From Ketogulonicigenium vulgare WSH-001 (GTDB taxonomy: Bacteria; Pseudomonadota; Alphaproteobacteria; Rhodobacterales; Rhodobacteraceae), in the NCBI RefSeq assembly GCF_000223375.1, contig NC_017385.1, forward strand, positions 1-64,000: a stretch of DNA of 64,000 bases, given 5' to 3'. Below the pieces are notes generated by a model. It did no database searches. It saw only the letters and a list, made by a program, of their open reading frames with translations, and was not told where the DNA came from. This document shows, piece after piece, positions 25,236 to 35,017 of this stretch (its first letter is position 1; the number at the start of each line of letters is the position of its first letter). Position numbers and translations under genes: made by a program.

Positions 25236-26840
25236 TCACTGCTCGTCGGCGACCGAGATGTTGTTCCAGTTCATGTTATACATCTCGATCCGGCGGGTAT
25301 CGTCGTTCAGCATATCGGGCACGTCGATGCTGTTCCTTGCGACATAGACGCCCACCGATTCATAGGCGAAAATCGAGGGTGCAAGGTCGATCAGCAGCGT
25401 GTTCAACTGGCTATAGATCTCGACACGCTTGTCTTCGTCGGTTTCCAGACGGGCGGCATCCAAAAGGGCGTCGACGTCGTCGTTCTTCAGATGCTCGGCC
25501 GACATCCAGGTGGGTGCAACTGACGAGTGATACATCGCATAAAGCAGCGAGTCCGTATCGGGCGAGTTCGCCGAGACGCCGATTTCAGCGGCATGCGGCG
25601 CGGTTTCGGCGTTCGAGACTTGCTCGGTCAGCAGGGCCCAAGGCGTCTTGCTGACGTTCACGCGGAAGCCCAGTTGCGAGAAGGTGGCCTGCATCAGCAT
25701 GGCGACACGCTCGCGGGCGGGAACCTCGGCAACCCAAGCGATATCAAGGGGATATTGCGCGGGATCGTATTGGCACAGGGCCAGTTCCTCGCGGGCGCGG
25801 TCCATATCCTGTGCCATCACCGGCGCGTCAGGGTTGTAGCCGGCCAGCGCGCTGGGGATCGGGCCGCGCATCGGGCGGCCTTGGGAAAACTCGCCATTGA
25901 TCTGCAAAATGCGCAGGGTGTTCTCGTAATCGAACGCATAGCTGAGGGCGCGGCGGCAATGCACGTCATCCAGCGGCGCGCGCTGTGTGTTCAGCTTGAT
26001 GTAATCGCCGGTCGAGCCGCCTTGCGAGATCAGGTGCAGGTTCGGATCATTCGCCAGCGCGGCGATGACTTCGGGCGGCAGGAATTCGTCCGAGATATCG
26101 TGTTCGCCGCGTGCCAGCAGCGCGCGCATGGTCGAAGCCTCGATCCCGTAACGATAACGCACGGTATCGGCGGCGTTTTCGATAAAGCCGCCGAAGTAAT
26201 CGTCGAATTTCGCGAGCACGGTTTCGGTCTGCGGGTTCTGGCTGGTGACCATATAGGCGCCCGAGCCGGCGTCATGGCCGTTCAGGAAGGCCGCGCCGTA
26301 ATCGCCCATCTCGCCGTAGGTGCCATCGGCGAGGTTGGCCAGCACCAGTTGGCTGTCGACGATGTGCAGACGCACAAGGTTCGACAGGAAGGGTGCGAAA
26401 GGCGCGGTCAGGGTAAAGCGGACGGTATGGGGGTCAACCGCCTCGACCGTTTCGACCTGACCTGCGAACATCGACGACAGGCCCTGGCCCATATCCATGA
26501 AGCGGTTGAACGAGAAAACGATATCATCCGCCGTCAGCGGATTGCCCGAGTGGAAGGTCACATCGTCGCGCAGCGTAAAGGTATAGACCGCGCCATCGAT
26601 CGCCCATTCGCTGGCCAGATGCGGCACGACGCCCGGGCCGTCGGCACGCGGGAAGACCAGCGTGTCATAGATGTTCACCGCCAGCACCGTATCGGTCAGG
26701 TCATTGCCGAGGTGGGGGTCGATCTCGCCAATGGGGCTGTCAGCGACGCGCAGGACGCGTTCGGCGGCGGCGGGGGCGGCAAGGGCTGCGGCAGAGCTCA
26801 GTGCCAGCGCGGATGCCATCATCAGATGCTTGATTGTCAT
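25236..26840 (-). CDS. Peptide ABC transporter substrate-binding protein (SBP family 5)
   Basis: 534 residues. Sec signal MTIKHLMMASALALSSAAALAAPAAA. Then VLRVADSPIGEIDPHL and FTLRDDVTFHSGNPLTADDIVFSFN, GSGAYMVTSQNPQTETVLAK, RRALSYAFDYENTL follow the DppA/OppA pattern. It serves the dppBCDF genes downstream, from which it is separated by the racemase gene and a hairpin. The preceding M24 gene ends 71 bases upstream. Confidence 0.92.
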   Translation of the reverse strand: MTIKHLMMASALALSSAAALAAPAAAERVLRVADSPIGEIDPHLGNDLTDTVLAVNIYDTLVFPRADGPGVVPHLASEWAIDGAVYTFTLRDDVTFHSGNPLTADDIVFSFNRFMDMGQGLSSMFAGQVETVEAVDPHTVRFTLTAPFAPFLSNLVRLHIVDSQLVLANLADGTYGEMGDYGAAFLNGHDAGSGAYMVTSQNPQTETVLAKFDDYFGGFIENAADTVRYRYGIEASTMRALLARGEHDISDEFLPPEVIAALANDPNLHLISQGGSTGDYIKLNTQRAPLDDVHCRRALSYAFDYENTLRILQINGEFSQGRPMRGPIPSALAGYNPDAPVMAQDMDRAREELALCQYDPAQYPLDIAWVAEVPARERVAMLMQATFSQLGFRVNVSKTPWALLTEQVSNAETAPHAAEIGVSANSPDTDSLLYAMYHSSVAPTWMSAEHLKNDDVDALLDAARLETDEDKRVEIYSQLNTLLIDLAPSIFAYESVGVYVARNSIDVPDMLNDDTRRIEMYNMNWNNISVADEQ

Positions 26841-26879
26841 GGTAAATCCTGTTGCGTGATTTGTTATTATTCGGGTGCC

Positions 26880-26901
26880 GCCGCAGGGAATATCCTGCGG
26901 C
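26880..26901 (-). other. Intergenic hairpin between the M24 and binding-protein genes
   Basis: GCCGCAGG (26880-26887) and CCTGCGGC (26894-26901), perfect arms with a 6-base loop, 10 bases past the M24 stop. It could be an RNA processing or attenuation element. Confidence 0.5.
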
Positions 26902-26911
26902 AGGCGTTGTT

Positions 26912-28003
26912 TCAGCTGCGGCGATAGGTATCGCGCGGCAGTTTCGAGAGCACTTCGGGGCCGTCCTCGTGCAGGATCACGATCTCTTCGAGGCGGATGC
27001 CAAAGCGGTCTGTCAGGTAGATCCCCGGCTCGATGGAAAAGACCATGCCAGCCTCGAGGGTCGTGTCGGAGGTCTCGGTAATAAAGGGCGCTTCGTGCCC
27101 CTCAAGACCCATGCCGTGACCAGTGCGGTGGACGAAATATTCGCCGTAACCCGCGTCGGTGATGACTTGGCGTGCGGCCTGATCGACCACTTTGGCGGCA
27201 ACGCCGGGGCGCGCGGCGGCGAGGGCGGCTTGCACCGCTGCCTCGACCACGGCATGGACCTTGTCGTAATCGGGGGCGGGGGTGCCGATCACAGCCATGC
27301 GCGTGATATCCGAGGAGAAATCGCCCTTCCTTGCGCCGATGTCGATGACGATGGCATCGCCCTGGGTCAGCGGCCGATCCGAGGTGGAATGATGCGGATA
27401 GGCGCCGTTTTCATTGCCGCCGATGATGGTGAACAGCGGCGATGCGCCGTGTTTGGCAAAGACGTCTTTGACCACCTGCGCCAGATCGCTTTCGCGCATT
27501 CCGGGGGTCAGGGCGGCAAAGGCGGCTTCCATCGCCTCATCCGCGATGGCGGAGTTCATGCGCAACTCCTCCATCTCGGCGGCGTCTTTCACAAGGCGCA
27601 AGGCCCCCACGGTTTCTGCGGCAAAGGCGTGTTTGGCCTGCGGCAGTGCATCCAGCAGCAGCAGGGCGAAATCGGCGCGCATCGCCTCGTCCACGGCGGC
27701 CTTGCGGGTCGTCGAGGCGTTCAGCGCGGCGATCGCCTGATCCAGCGCGGCCTGCGGTCCAGTGGCGTCGGACCATGTCCACATCGGCAGATCGCAGCGC
27801 GCGCGGGCATCCGCCGCGTTCAGGGCGGGCATCAAAAAGCCCGCGCCCGTGGCGGTGACCAGCAGCAGGCAGGGCCGCTCGTCCGGGTGGGGGTGAAAGC
27901 CCAGCACCCAATGCATATTCGGGCCGGGGCCGAGTGCGACAAGGTCAGCCCCCGTGTCCGTCATTTTGGCGCGCAGCGCGCTCAGGCGGGTTTCAATCGA
28001 CAT
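26912..28003 (-). CDS. M24 family metallopeptidase (Xaa-Pro aminopeptidase/creatinase type)
   Basis: 363 residues. An N-terminal creatinase-like domain covers about 1-130. The C-terminal pita-bread domain carries the metal ligands: DIGARKGDFSSD (two Asp), HRTGHGMG (His), SIEPGIY (Glu) and RLEEIV (Glu). HHSTSD and YPHH lie in the substrate region. It could be a proline peptidase or an amidinohydrolase-like enzyme. In the operon with hyuA-hyuB and a peptide importer it probably hydrolyses an imported or ring-opened amide. The gap to hyuB is 9 bases. Confidence 0.9.
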   Translation of the reverse strand: MSIETRLSALRAKMTDTGADLVALGPGPNMHWVLGFHPHPDERPCLLLVTATGAGFLMPALNAADARARCDLPMWTWSDATGPQAALDQAIAALNASTTRKAAVDEAMRADFALLLLDALPQAKHAFAAETVGALRLVKDAAEMEELRMNSAIADEAMEAAFAALTPGMRESDLAQVVKDVFAKHGASPLFTIIGGNENGAYPHHSTSDRPLTQGDAIVIDIGARKGDFSSDITRMAVIGTPAPDYDKVHAVVEAAVQAALAAARPGVAAKVVDQAARQVITDAGYGEYFVHRTGHGMGLEGHEAPFITETSDTTLEAGMVFSIEPGIYLTDRFGIRLEEIVILHEDGPEVLSKLPRDTYRRS

Positions 28004-28012
28004 GTCAGATCC

Positions 28013-29665
28013 TTAGCCTTGATAGCCATAAATCTCGCGCGCATGGTCCGCGCTGATCAGGCCGTTTTTGATATCCAATGCGACGGCGGCGGGGTCGCGG
28101 TCTTTGGGATTGCCATAGCCGCCGCCATTGCCGGTGATGACGCGAATGACGTCATCGGGACTGGTCGGCAGTTCGGAAATGAAGGCCTGCCGATAGGGCG
28201 TCTCGCCCACTTTGCGCACCTCGATAATATTGCCAGATCCGTCCGCGCCGCCCTGACTGCCCCAGGCGGGGTATTTCGAGCGGGTGTAATTCGCGGTCAG
28301 ATAGCCGTTTTGCGCGCGCACGCGGTAATCCATGACGATGCCGCGCCCGCCGGTGAATTCGCCCTCGCCGCCCGGGGCAAGGTTCAGGGCCATTTGATCG
28401 ACCCAGACGCCGTTCCTCGCCTCGTTGATCTCGGCCGGACAGTTATAGGTCTCGCCGTGGAAGCCCGAGAAGATGGCGGAATTGCCGTCCGCGCGCTTCC
28501 TCGCGCCCCAGCCGCCGATTTGCGGCTCGATAATGGTATATTGGCGGCCGGTATCGGGATGGGTGCCGCCGATGAACGTGCCGCAGATCGACGAGAAATG
28601 CCCCGACGAGAGCTGTTCGGGCATATGCGGCGCAAGGCAGCGCCACAGCAGATCATAGAGACGGACCTCGACCTCGTAATAAAAGCCGATGGCGGCGGGC
28701 TCGACCGCATCGGCGATGGTGCCGGGGGTGGTCAGCAGGCGGATCGGGCGGAACGAGCCCTCATTCGCGGGCGACCAGGGGTCGGTCAGGTTCTTGAACA
28801 ACATCTGCGCCGCGATCATCACGCCATCGCGCACGGCATTCGTCGGACCTGCAACCTGCGCGGGGTTGTCGCGCAAGTCGACCTCGAACACGTCATCCGT
28901 GATGGTGATCGTGCATTTATAGACCGAGCCGTCGTCTTGATCCTCGGCAAAGCTGAACGTGCCTTTTGGCAGCGCGGCCAAGGCCTTGCGGCTGACCTGT
29001 TCGCCGTAATCCATGAAATTCGACATGGCAGTGCGGAAGGCATCCGCGCCATATTTGCGGGCGATATCCTCGAGCCTGCGGGCACCGACGCGCGCCGATG
29101 CAATGGCGGCCCAGACGTCGCCCTCCAGCACATCAGGCATCCGGCTGTTCACCTTGATGATCTTGAACACCGGCGCGATGGGAGTGCCCTGATCGATGAT
29201 CTTGATTGCCGGAAGGCGCAGGCCCTCGTGGAAAATCTCGGTCGCGTCCCCCGAGAGCGAGCCGGGAGCCTTGCCGCCAAGGTCCGAGTTATGCGCGATA
29301 TTTGCCGTCCATGCGATGACCTGACCATCCGCAAACACCGGCATGGCGACGATGATATCGTTCAGATGGGTGACGCCGCCGTAATAGGGGTCATTGGTGG
29401 CAAAGATATCGCCTGGACGGATCGGATCGTCGCCATTCTCGGCGATGATGACCTTGACCGCCTTGTCCAGCACGCCAACAAAGGACGGGATGCCCGCGCC
29501 CGAACAGGCGATCTCGCCCCGCGCGTCCAGAATGCCGGTGCCCATGTCCAGCACTTCGTAAATGATCGAGGACATCGCCGTCTTGCGAAAAGCAGCGAAC
29601 ATCTCATCGGCGGCGGCCTGCAGCGAGTTCTGGATGATTTCCTGCGTGATAGGATCGACTGACAT
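28013..29665 (-). CDS. hyuB: Hydantoinase B/oxoprolinase family subunit
   Basis: 550 residues from the ATG at 29665 (MSVDPITQEIIQNSLQAAAD). HyuB features: DEMFAAFRKTAMSSIIYEVLD, ACSGAGIPSFVGVLDKAV, GDIFATNDPYYGGVTHLND, AHNSDLGG, and the C-terminal NGGGYGNPKDRDP. It pairs with the HyuA product encoded 10 bases upstream to form an ATP-dependent cyclic amide hydrolase (5-oxoproline, N-methylhydantoin, related rings). The acetone/acetophenone carboxylases are relatives, but no third carboxylase subunit is encoded here, so a hydrolase is preferred. Confidence 0.9.
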   Translation of the reverse strand: MSVDPITQEIIQNSLQAAADEMFAAFRKTAMSSIIYEVLDMGTGILDARGEIACSGAGIPSFVGVLDKAVKVIIAENGDDPIRPGDIFATNDPYYGGVTHLNDIIVAMPVFADGQVIAWTANIAHNSDLGGKAPGSLSGDATEIFHEGLRLPAIKIIDQGTPIAPVFKIIKVNSRMPDVLEGDVWAAIASARVGARRLEDIARKYGADAFRTAMSNFMDYGEQVSRKALAALPKGTFSFAEDQDDGSVYKCTITITDDVFEVDLRDNPAQVAGPTNAVRDGVMIAAQMLFKNLTDPWSPANEGSFRPIRLLTTPGTIADAVEPAAIGFYYEVEVRLYDLLWRCLAPHMPEQLSSGHFSSICGTFIGGTHPDTGRQYTIIEPQIGGWGARKRADGNSAIFSGFHGETYNCPAEINEARNGVWVDQMALNLAPGGEGEFTGGRGIVMDYRVRAQNGYLTANYTRSKYPAWGSQGGADGSGNIIEVRKVGETPYRQAFISELPTSPDDVIRVITGNGGGYGNPKDRDPAAVALDIKNGLISADHAREIYGYQG

Positions 29666-29675
29666 TTGCGGCCCC

Positions 29676-31730
29676 TTAAAGTGCGATGTGGAGATTGCCA
29701 AAGCCATCGACCGAGACCTGATTGCCCGGATGGATGACGATGGTGGTGCCGGGATCTTCGATCACGGCGGGGCCGGTGAATTCCATGCCGGGGCGCAGCA
29801 GGGTGCCATCATAGATGGTGGCCCTGTGAATGCCGCCTTCGGCATAATCGACGTCGCGGCTGGATTTCACGGCGACTGTAGCATCGGGCGCGCCCAAGGG
29901 CGCGGCCTGCATGCTGAGCTTGCCGACCTCGGCGGTGGCGACAAGGTGCAGGCCGACCATCTCGACCGGGGCTTTCAGGCGATAGGTATATTCGCGCTCA
30001 TAGGCCTCTTGGAAATCGGCGCTGATGCGGGCGATATCGGCAGCGGTGACGGGGCCGCTCAACGGGACCTCGACCGTATGTTCCTGATTTTGATAGCGGA
30101 ACTTGCCAAAGCGCTGCAGCTTTACCTTGTCCGCGCTGACGCCCTCGGCGCTGAATTGCGCGCGGGCCTGATCCTCGGCGGCGGTGAAGGCGGTCTCGAG
30201 CGTGGCCGCGGCACCATCGTTCAGATCCGAGAGATGCGTCACGAAATAATCGCGGCGCAGGTCGGACATCATCATGCCCCAGGCCGAAAACACCGAGGCG
30301 CCGGTTGGGATGACGACCTTTTTCACGCCAAGCTCGGCGCCCAAAGCCGCCGCATGCATCGCGCCGCCGCCGCCAAAGGCGACAAGGGTGAAATCACGCG
30401 GGTCGTGGCCCCGGTTCAGCGACACCAGTTTCAGCGCATTGACCATATTGTTGTTGGCGATGCGGATAATGCCGCGCGCGACATCGTCGGGGGTCAGCGC
30501 CAGTTTGTCCGCAAGCTTTTGCAGCGCGGCCTCAGTCGCGGCCATATCGGCGGTGACTTCGCCGCCGACAAAGTAATCTTTGTTAATGCGGCCAAGCCAG
30601 AGGTTTGCATCCGTGGTCGTTGCATTTTGGCCGCCGCGCCCATAGGCGGCAGGGCCGGGCATGGCCCCTGCGGATTGCGGGCCGACATGCAGCTTGCTGA
30701 ATTCATCGACCCAAGCGATCGAGCCGCCGCCGTTGCCGATCTCGACCAGGTCGACCACCGGCACCATGATCGGATAGCCGGAGGAGCGCTGGTCACGCTC
30801 GATCCAATAATCGGTCATGATGCGCACTTGACCGTCCTCGATCAGGCTGCATTTCGCGGTGGTGCCGCCGATATCGAGGGCGAGGACGTTCGGCTCGCCA
30901 ATCAAACGGCCCAGTTCCGCCGCGCCCCAAAAACCCGAGGCCGGGCCGGATTCAACCATGGTGATCGGAATACGGGCGGTGGCGTCCAGACTGTCGACGC
31001 CGCAATTGGACTGCATGATATAGGGCGGGGATTTCAGCCCCATCGACATGAGGCCGGATTCCAGTTTGCGCAGATACCGCTCGGCGGCGGGCTGTACATA
31101 GGCCGAGAGCACAGCGGTATTGGTGCGTTCATATTCGCGCCATTCGCGGGCGATCTGATGGGCCGCGACCGATGCAACTTCCGGCCATATGCGGCGCAGC
31201 TCGGCCAACGCCGCTTCCTCATGGGCGGGGTTGGCATAGGCGTGCAGGAAGGAAATCGCGACGGCCTCGACCCCTTCGGCTTTGAAATCCGCGACGATAC
31301 CGGCGAGCGGGCTCAGGTCGAGCGGGTCTACCTCCTCGCCCTTATAGGACATGCGGCCTTCCAGCTCGCGCCGCAGATAGCGCGGCACGAAGGGGGCGGG
31401 TTTTTCATAGGCGAGGTTGAAGAAATCGGGGCGGTTGCCGCGCGCGATCTCTAGGCTGTCGCGGAAACCGCGCGTGGTGATCAGGCCGACCTTGACGCCC
31501 TTGCGCTCGGTCAAAGCGTTGATGACGACGGTGGTGCCATGCGCCATGAAATCGACATCCGAGGGTTGGATGCCGGCCTTTGCCAGCACCGCCAGCACGC
31601 CCTGTTCAAAATTGGGCGGCGTGGTGTCGGATTTCGCCGTCGTGATCTTTGTGCTGCCATCGGGCAGGGTCTCGAACGCGACGAGGTCGGTGAACGTTCC
31701 GCCGACGTCAGTGGCAACACGCAAAGTCAT
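29676..31730 (-). CDS. hyuA: Hydantoinase A/oxoprolinase family subunit
   Basis: 684 residues. The N-terminal ASKHA-type phosphate loop is VATDVGGTFTDLVAFE, followed by VDFMAHGTTVVINALTERKG and TTRGFRDSLEIARGNRPDFFN. The second ATP site is NVLALDIGGTTAKCSLIEDG, then VEIGNGGGSIAWVDE and QSAGAMPGPAAYGRGG. This subunit binds ATP and activates the ring carbonyl. Its ATG overlaps the stop of the regulator gene (ATGA, 31727-31730). Confidence 0.92.
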   Translation of the reverse strand: MTLRVATDVGGTFTDLVAFETLPDGSTKITTAKSDTTPPNFEQGVLAVLAKAGIQPSDVDFMAHGTTVVINALTERKGVKVGLITTRGFRDSLEIARGNRPDFFNLAYEKPAPFVPRYLRRELEGRMSYKGEEVDPLDLSPLAGIVADFKAEGVEAVAISFLHAYANPAHEEAALAELRRIWPEVASVAAHQIAREWREYERTNTAVLSAYVQPAAERYLRKLESGLMSMGLKSPPYIMQSNCGVDSLDATARIPITMVESGPASGFWGAAELGRLIGEPNVLALDIGGTTAKCSLIEDGQVRIMTDYWIERDQRSSGYPIMVPVVDLVEIGNGGGSIAWVDEFSKLHVGPQSAGAMPGPAAYGRGGQNATTTDANLWLGRINKDYFVGGEVTADMAATEAALQKLADKLALTPDDVARGIIRIANNNMVNALKLVSLNRGHDPRDFTLVAFGGGGAMHAAALGAELGVKKVVIPTGASVFSAWGMMMSDLRRDYFVTHLSDLNDGAAATLETAFTAAEDQARAQFSAEGVSADKVKLQRFGKFRYQNQEHTVEVPLSGPVTAADIARISADFQEAYEREYTYRLKAPVEMVGLHLVATAEVGKLSMQAAPLGAPDATVAVKSSRDVDYAEGGIHRATIYDGTLLRPGMEFTGPAVIEDPGTTIVIHPGNQVSVDGFGNLHIAL

Positions 31731-32356
31731 GCGCTAATTTCCTTTGTCGTTTCAACTGCTTGGGCGTCGTCAAAGACATCCATTGTGCAGGTATGCAAAA
31801 AGGTGGTGGGGCTGCTTGTGTGGTTCCACGTCGAATGCACATCGCCCGAGCTGAAGTGGATCGTATCGCCGGGGTGCAGGACATGGGGGGTGCCGCCCAC
31901 CTCGACCGTCAGGGCGCCAGCGATAATATAGAAAAGTTCCTCGCCCTCGTGCCGGATGGGGGCATGGCGCTGGCCGGGGTCCTCGTGACAGATGACGGAG
32001 CGCAGCACGCTGCCGGGAAAATGGCCGGTCAGCCGTTCATAACGCGCGACATTGGGGGCGATGCCATAGGTCTGGCGCGCGCCCGCGCGTGTCAGTTGTT
32101 GCGGCGCGGGCGGGGTGTCGATGAATTGCAAGGGCGAGAGGCCGAGCACTTTCGATATCGCATGCAGCGACGACAGCGAGGGCGCCGTCAGGCCCCGTTC
32201 GACTTGCGAGATAAAGCCGGTGGTCAGCCCCGCTTGATCCGCCACAACCCGCTGTGTGATCCCCAGCGCGATACGCCTTGCACGCAGCGCATCGCCCACC
32301 GATGTGGGGGCGACAGCCATTGGTGCAATTGTGCGTCTGGTCGCGGGCCGGGGCAT
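31727..32356 (-). CDS. XRE-cupin transcriptional regulator
   Basis: 209 residues. HTH: VGDALRARRIALGITQRVVA, DQAGLTTGFISQVERGL, TAPSLSSLHAISKVLGLSP. The C-terminal cupin has RHEGEELFYIIAGALTVEVGG and HPGDTIHFSSGDVHSTWNH with His/Glu ligand candidates. This class controls amino acid and amide catabolism operons in response to a small ligand. It is first in the operon and overlaps hyuA, so autoregulation is likely through the palindrome at 32382-32398. Confidence 0.9.
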   Translation of the reverse strand: MPRPATRRTIAPMAVAPTSVGDALRARRIALGITQRVVADQAGLTTGFISQVERGLTAPSLSSLHAISKVLGLSPLQFIDTPPAPQQLTRAGARQTYGIAPNVARYERLTGHFPGSVLRSVICHEDPGQRHAPIRHEGEELFYIIAGALTVEVGGTPHVLHPGDTIHFSSGDVHSTWNHTSSPTTFLHTCTMDVFDDAQAVETTKEISA

Positions 32357-32381
32357 AGCATCCTCGAATCGAAGGGCGTTT

Positions 32382-32398
32382 GTTTAGCGTAGCTAAAC
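32382..32398. promoter_or_regulatory. 17-base palindrome upstream of the XRE-cupin gene
   Basis: GTTTAGC-GTA-GCTAAAC, perfect 7-base arms, centred 34 bases upstream of the ATG of the minus-strand regulator, in an A+T-rich stretch. It is the best operator candidate for the 11-gene operon. Confidence 0.6.
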
Positions 32399-32464
32399 TT
32401 TGACCACAGACAATATTTTAGTTTGTATACTCCATGTGTGCGTGACCTGCGCGGAAATTTCTGC

Positions 32465-33253
32465 TTAAATTCGATGCAGGAAGGGCGATTTGTCCGGGTC
32501 GGGATCAGGCATCGCGGCCAGCAACATGCGGGTATAGTCATGCTGCGGCGCGTCCAGCACCAAGCTGGCTGGGCCGTGTTCGACGATCTCGCCATGATAG
32601 ATGACTGCAACCTCGTCGCACATGTACCGCACGACGGCGAGGTCGTGGCTGATGAACAGATAGGTCAGGCCAAGGCGGTCCTGCAGACCCTGCAGAAGGT
32701 TCAGGATATCCGCCTGCACCGAGACATCAAGCGCGGATGTCGGCTCGTCCAAGATCAGGAATTCCGGCTCGCAGGCGAGTGCGCGGGCAATGCCGATGCG
32801 CTGACGCTGGCCGCCGGAAAACTCATGCGGAAAGCGATACAGGTGTTCGGGGCCAAGGCCGACCTGCACCAGCAGTTCCAGCACGCGGGCGGTGCGCTGG
32901 CTGGCGGTCATCGGGAAGCGGGCTTTGTGGATGATCAGCGGCTCGGCAATGATGTCATGCACGCTCATGCGCTGGTTCAGCGAGGCATAGGGGTCCTGGA
33001 ACACGATTTGCAGGCGGGCGCGCAGGGCCCGCATCTCGGCTGCGGAAATCGCATGGATATCGGTGCCCGCATAGGTGATCTGGCCCGCCGTCAGCGTATC
33101 GAGCCGCAAGATGCAGCGCGCCAGCGTCGATTTGCCCGAGCCGCTTTCGCCGACAAGGCCAAGGCTGCTGCCCTTGCGTACGGAAAGGCTGACGTCTTTG
33201 AGGGCCGTGAAGCTGCCGAATTGCTTGGTGACATGGGTGATTTCAAGGGTCAT
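32465..33253 (-). CDS. Peptide ABC transporter ATPase, DppF type
   Basis: 262 residues. GESGSGKST, FSGGQRQRIGIARALA, LDEPTSALD and SHDL are present, with VFQDPYASLNQRMSVHDII as the Q-loop area. It is the last gene of the second dpp cassette and overlaps the previous gene by one base. Confidence 0.94.
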   Translation of the reverse strand: MTLEITHVTKQFGSFTALKDVSLSVRKGSSLGLVGESGSGKSTLARCILRLDTLTAGQITYAGTDIHAISAAEMRALRARLQIVFQDPYASLNQRMSVHDIIAEPLIIHKARFPMTASQRTARVLELLVQVGLGPEHLYRFPHEFSGGQRQRIGIARALACEPEFLILDEPTSALDVSVQADILNLLQGLQDRLGLTYLFISHDLAVVRYMCDEVAVIYHGEIVEHGPASLVLDAPQHDYTRMLLAAMPDPDPDKSPFLHRI

Positions 33254-34128
33254 CAGAAGTCCACTCCGGCAAGGCCGCGCAAACCGCCGCGCGGGGTGTC
33301 GGCGGTCGGGATCGCGCCCATCAGCGCGCGGGTATAGGCATGTTCGGGCTGTTTCAGCACCTGCGCGACGGGGCCCGATTCCAGCACGCGGCCCCGGAAC
33401 ATCACCGCGACATGGGTGCAGACCTGCGCCACCACCCCTAGGTTATGGGTGATCAGCAGGCAGCCGATATTGCGTTCCAGCACAAGGTCATGGATCAGCC
33501 GCAGGATTTGCGCCTGGATCGAGACATCGAGGGCTGTGGTCGGCTCGTCCGCGATCAGCAGGTCGGGTTTACCGATCATCGCCATGGCGATCAGCACGCG
33601 CTGGCGCATCCCGCCCGAGAATTGATGCGCGTAATCGTCGATGCGCGATTCCGGGTTCGGGATGCCGACTTTTGCCAGCATCTGGATCGCGGTCTCGCGC
33701 GCGGCGCGGCGCATGTCGCGACGGCCAGCGCCGGGGGCAAGGCCCAAAAGGCTAGGGTCCTCGCCTGCCGCATGCAGGGCGGCGTCGACCATCTGGGTGC
33801 CGATGCGAAACACCGGGTTCAGGTTGGTGGTCGGGTCCTGAAAGATCATGCCCATGCGGCGACCGCGCAGGGCACGCATCCGCCGCTCGTCCGCTTGCAG
33901 CAGATCCTCGCCTTCGAACAGGATCTGACCGCCGAGGTAGCGGCCGGGGGGCGAGGGCACAAGGCGCATGGTCGAGAGGCCGGTCAGCGATTTGCCCGAG
34001 CCCGTCTCGCCTACAAGGCCCCAGATCTGGCCGCGCTCGACGGTCAGGGAAATGCCGTGCAGCACCTCGGTCTCTTTGCGATAGCTTTGCATCGCAAGGC
34101 GCAACTCATTGATATGCAACAGGGACAT
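33253..34128 (-). CDS. Peptide ABC transporter ATPase, DppD type
   Basis: 291 residues from the ATG at 34128 ([14 protein letters not shown]); the frame is open to 34323 but the upstream part lies inside the DppC gene and is not conserved. GETGSGKSL replaces the more usual [37 protein letters not shown] and ADEPTTALD follow. Confidence 0.93.
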   Translation of the reverse strand: MSLLHINELRLAMQSYRKETEVLHGISLTVERGQIWGLVGETGSGKSLTGLSTMRLVPSPPGRYLGGQILFEGEDLLQADERRMRALRGRRMGMIFQDPTTNLNPVFRIGTQMVDAALHAAGEDPSLLGLAPGAGRRDMRRAARETAIQMLAKVGIPNPESRIDDYAHQFSGGMRQRVLIAMAMIGKPDLLIADEPTTALDVSIQAQILRLIHDLVLERNIGCLLITHNLGVVAQVCTHVAVMFRGRVLESGPVAQVLKQPEHAYTRALMGAIPTADTPRGGLRGLAGVDF

Positions 34129-34129
34129 G

Positions 34130-35017
34130 TCAGCGCCTCGCTTTGGGGTCAAGAACATCGCGCAGCCCGTCGCCCAGCAGGTTAAAGGCGAAAACCGCAA
34201 AAAAAATCGCCATGCCGGGGGCGACAGCCGTCCACCAATAGGTCGGCATATAGCTGCGCGCGCCCGACAGCAGCGTGCCCCATTCGGGCGTCGGGGGTTT
34301 GACGCCAATACCGACAAAGCCAAGCGAGGCCACCGTCAGGATCGCAAAACCCATATCGAGCGAGGCTTTCACCACGATGGGCGAGGTGATGTTCGGCAGG
34401 ATGTGGCGGAACAGGATGCGCTGCCAACCGGCCCCGAGCGCGCGGGCGGCGGTGACGAATTGGTCTTCCTTGCGGCTGATCACCTCGCCGCGCACCAGGC
34501 GGGCATAGGAGGGCCACCACGTCAGTGCGATGGCGACGATCATATTGAACGTACCAGACCCCAGCGCGGCGGCGACCGCCATGGCCAGGATCAGGCTGGG
34601 GATGGTCAGCATCAGATCGGTGAGGCGCATGATCACCTCGTCGATCCAGCCGCCGCAATAGCCGGCGATGGCACCCAAAAAGGTGCCGACGATAATGCTG
34701 ATGATCACCACCGCAATGCCGGAAAACAACGAGACGCGGCTGCCGATCACCACCAGCGAAAAGATATCCTGACCGATGGCATTGGTGCCGAACCATGCGG
34801 TGGCCGAGGGCGGCTGGAACCGCGCGGCGGTATTGGTCACGCCCAACGCATGTTCGGGATGCGGCACGATCCAAGGCGCCAAGATGGCCACGATGATCAG
34901 CAGCACCACGATGGCAAGGCCGATGACCGACAGCCAACTTTGCGAGAAACGGTACAGCGCGCGCGACAGGCTTTCGGCGCGGGCCGAGCGGGGCGAGGAG
35001 GTTACAGCATCGGTCAT
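34130..35017 (-). CDS. Peptide ABC transporter permease, DppC type
   Basis: 295 residues. TAWFGTNAIGQDIFSLVVIG, SRVSLFSGIAVVIISIIVG and the EAA loop ARALGAGWQRILFRHILPNI define DppC. It overlaps the DppB gene by 4 bases. Confidence 0.93.
   Translation of the reverse strand: MTDAVTSSPRSARAESLSRALYRFSQSWLSVIGLAIVVLLIIVAILAPWIVPHPEHALGVTNTAARFQPPSATAWFGTNAIGQDIFSLVVIGSRVSLFSGIAVVIISIIVGTFLGAIAGYCGGWIDEVIMRLTDLMLTIPSLILAMAVAAALGSGTFNMIVAIALTWWPSYARLVRGEVISRKEDQFVTAARALGAGWQRILFRHILPNITSPIVVKASLDMGFAILTVASLGFVGIGVKPPTPEWGTLLSGARSYMPTYWWTAVAPGMAIFFAVFAFNLLGDGLRDVLDPKARR

Noticed and set aside
26852..31454. Very long + strand open frames (936 and 630 codons) opposite hyuB, hyuA and the M24 gene
   Set aside because: They mirror well-conserved minus-strand enzymes codon for codon and have low-complexity composition. 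They are antisense shadows.
28013..31730. Acetone or acetophenone carboxylase in place of hydantoinase for the hyuA-hyuB pair
   Set aside because: Those enzymes need further subunits that are absent; the neighbours (racemase, peptidase, peptide importer) favour cyclic amide hydrolysis.
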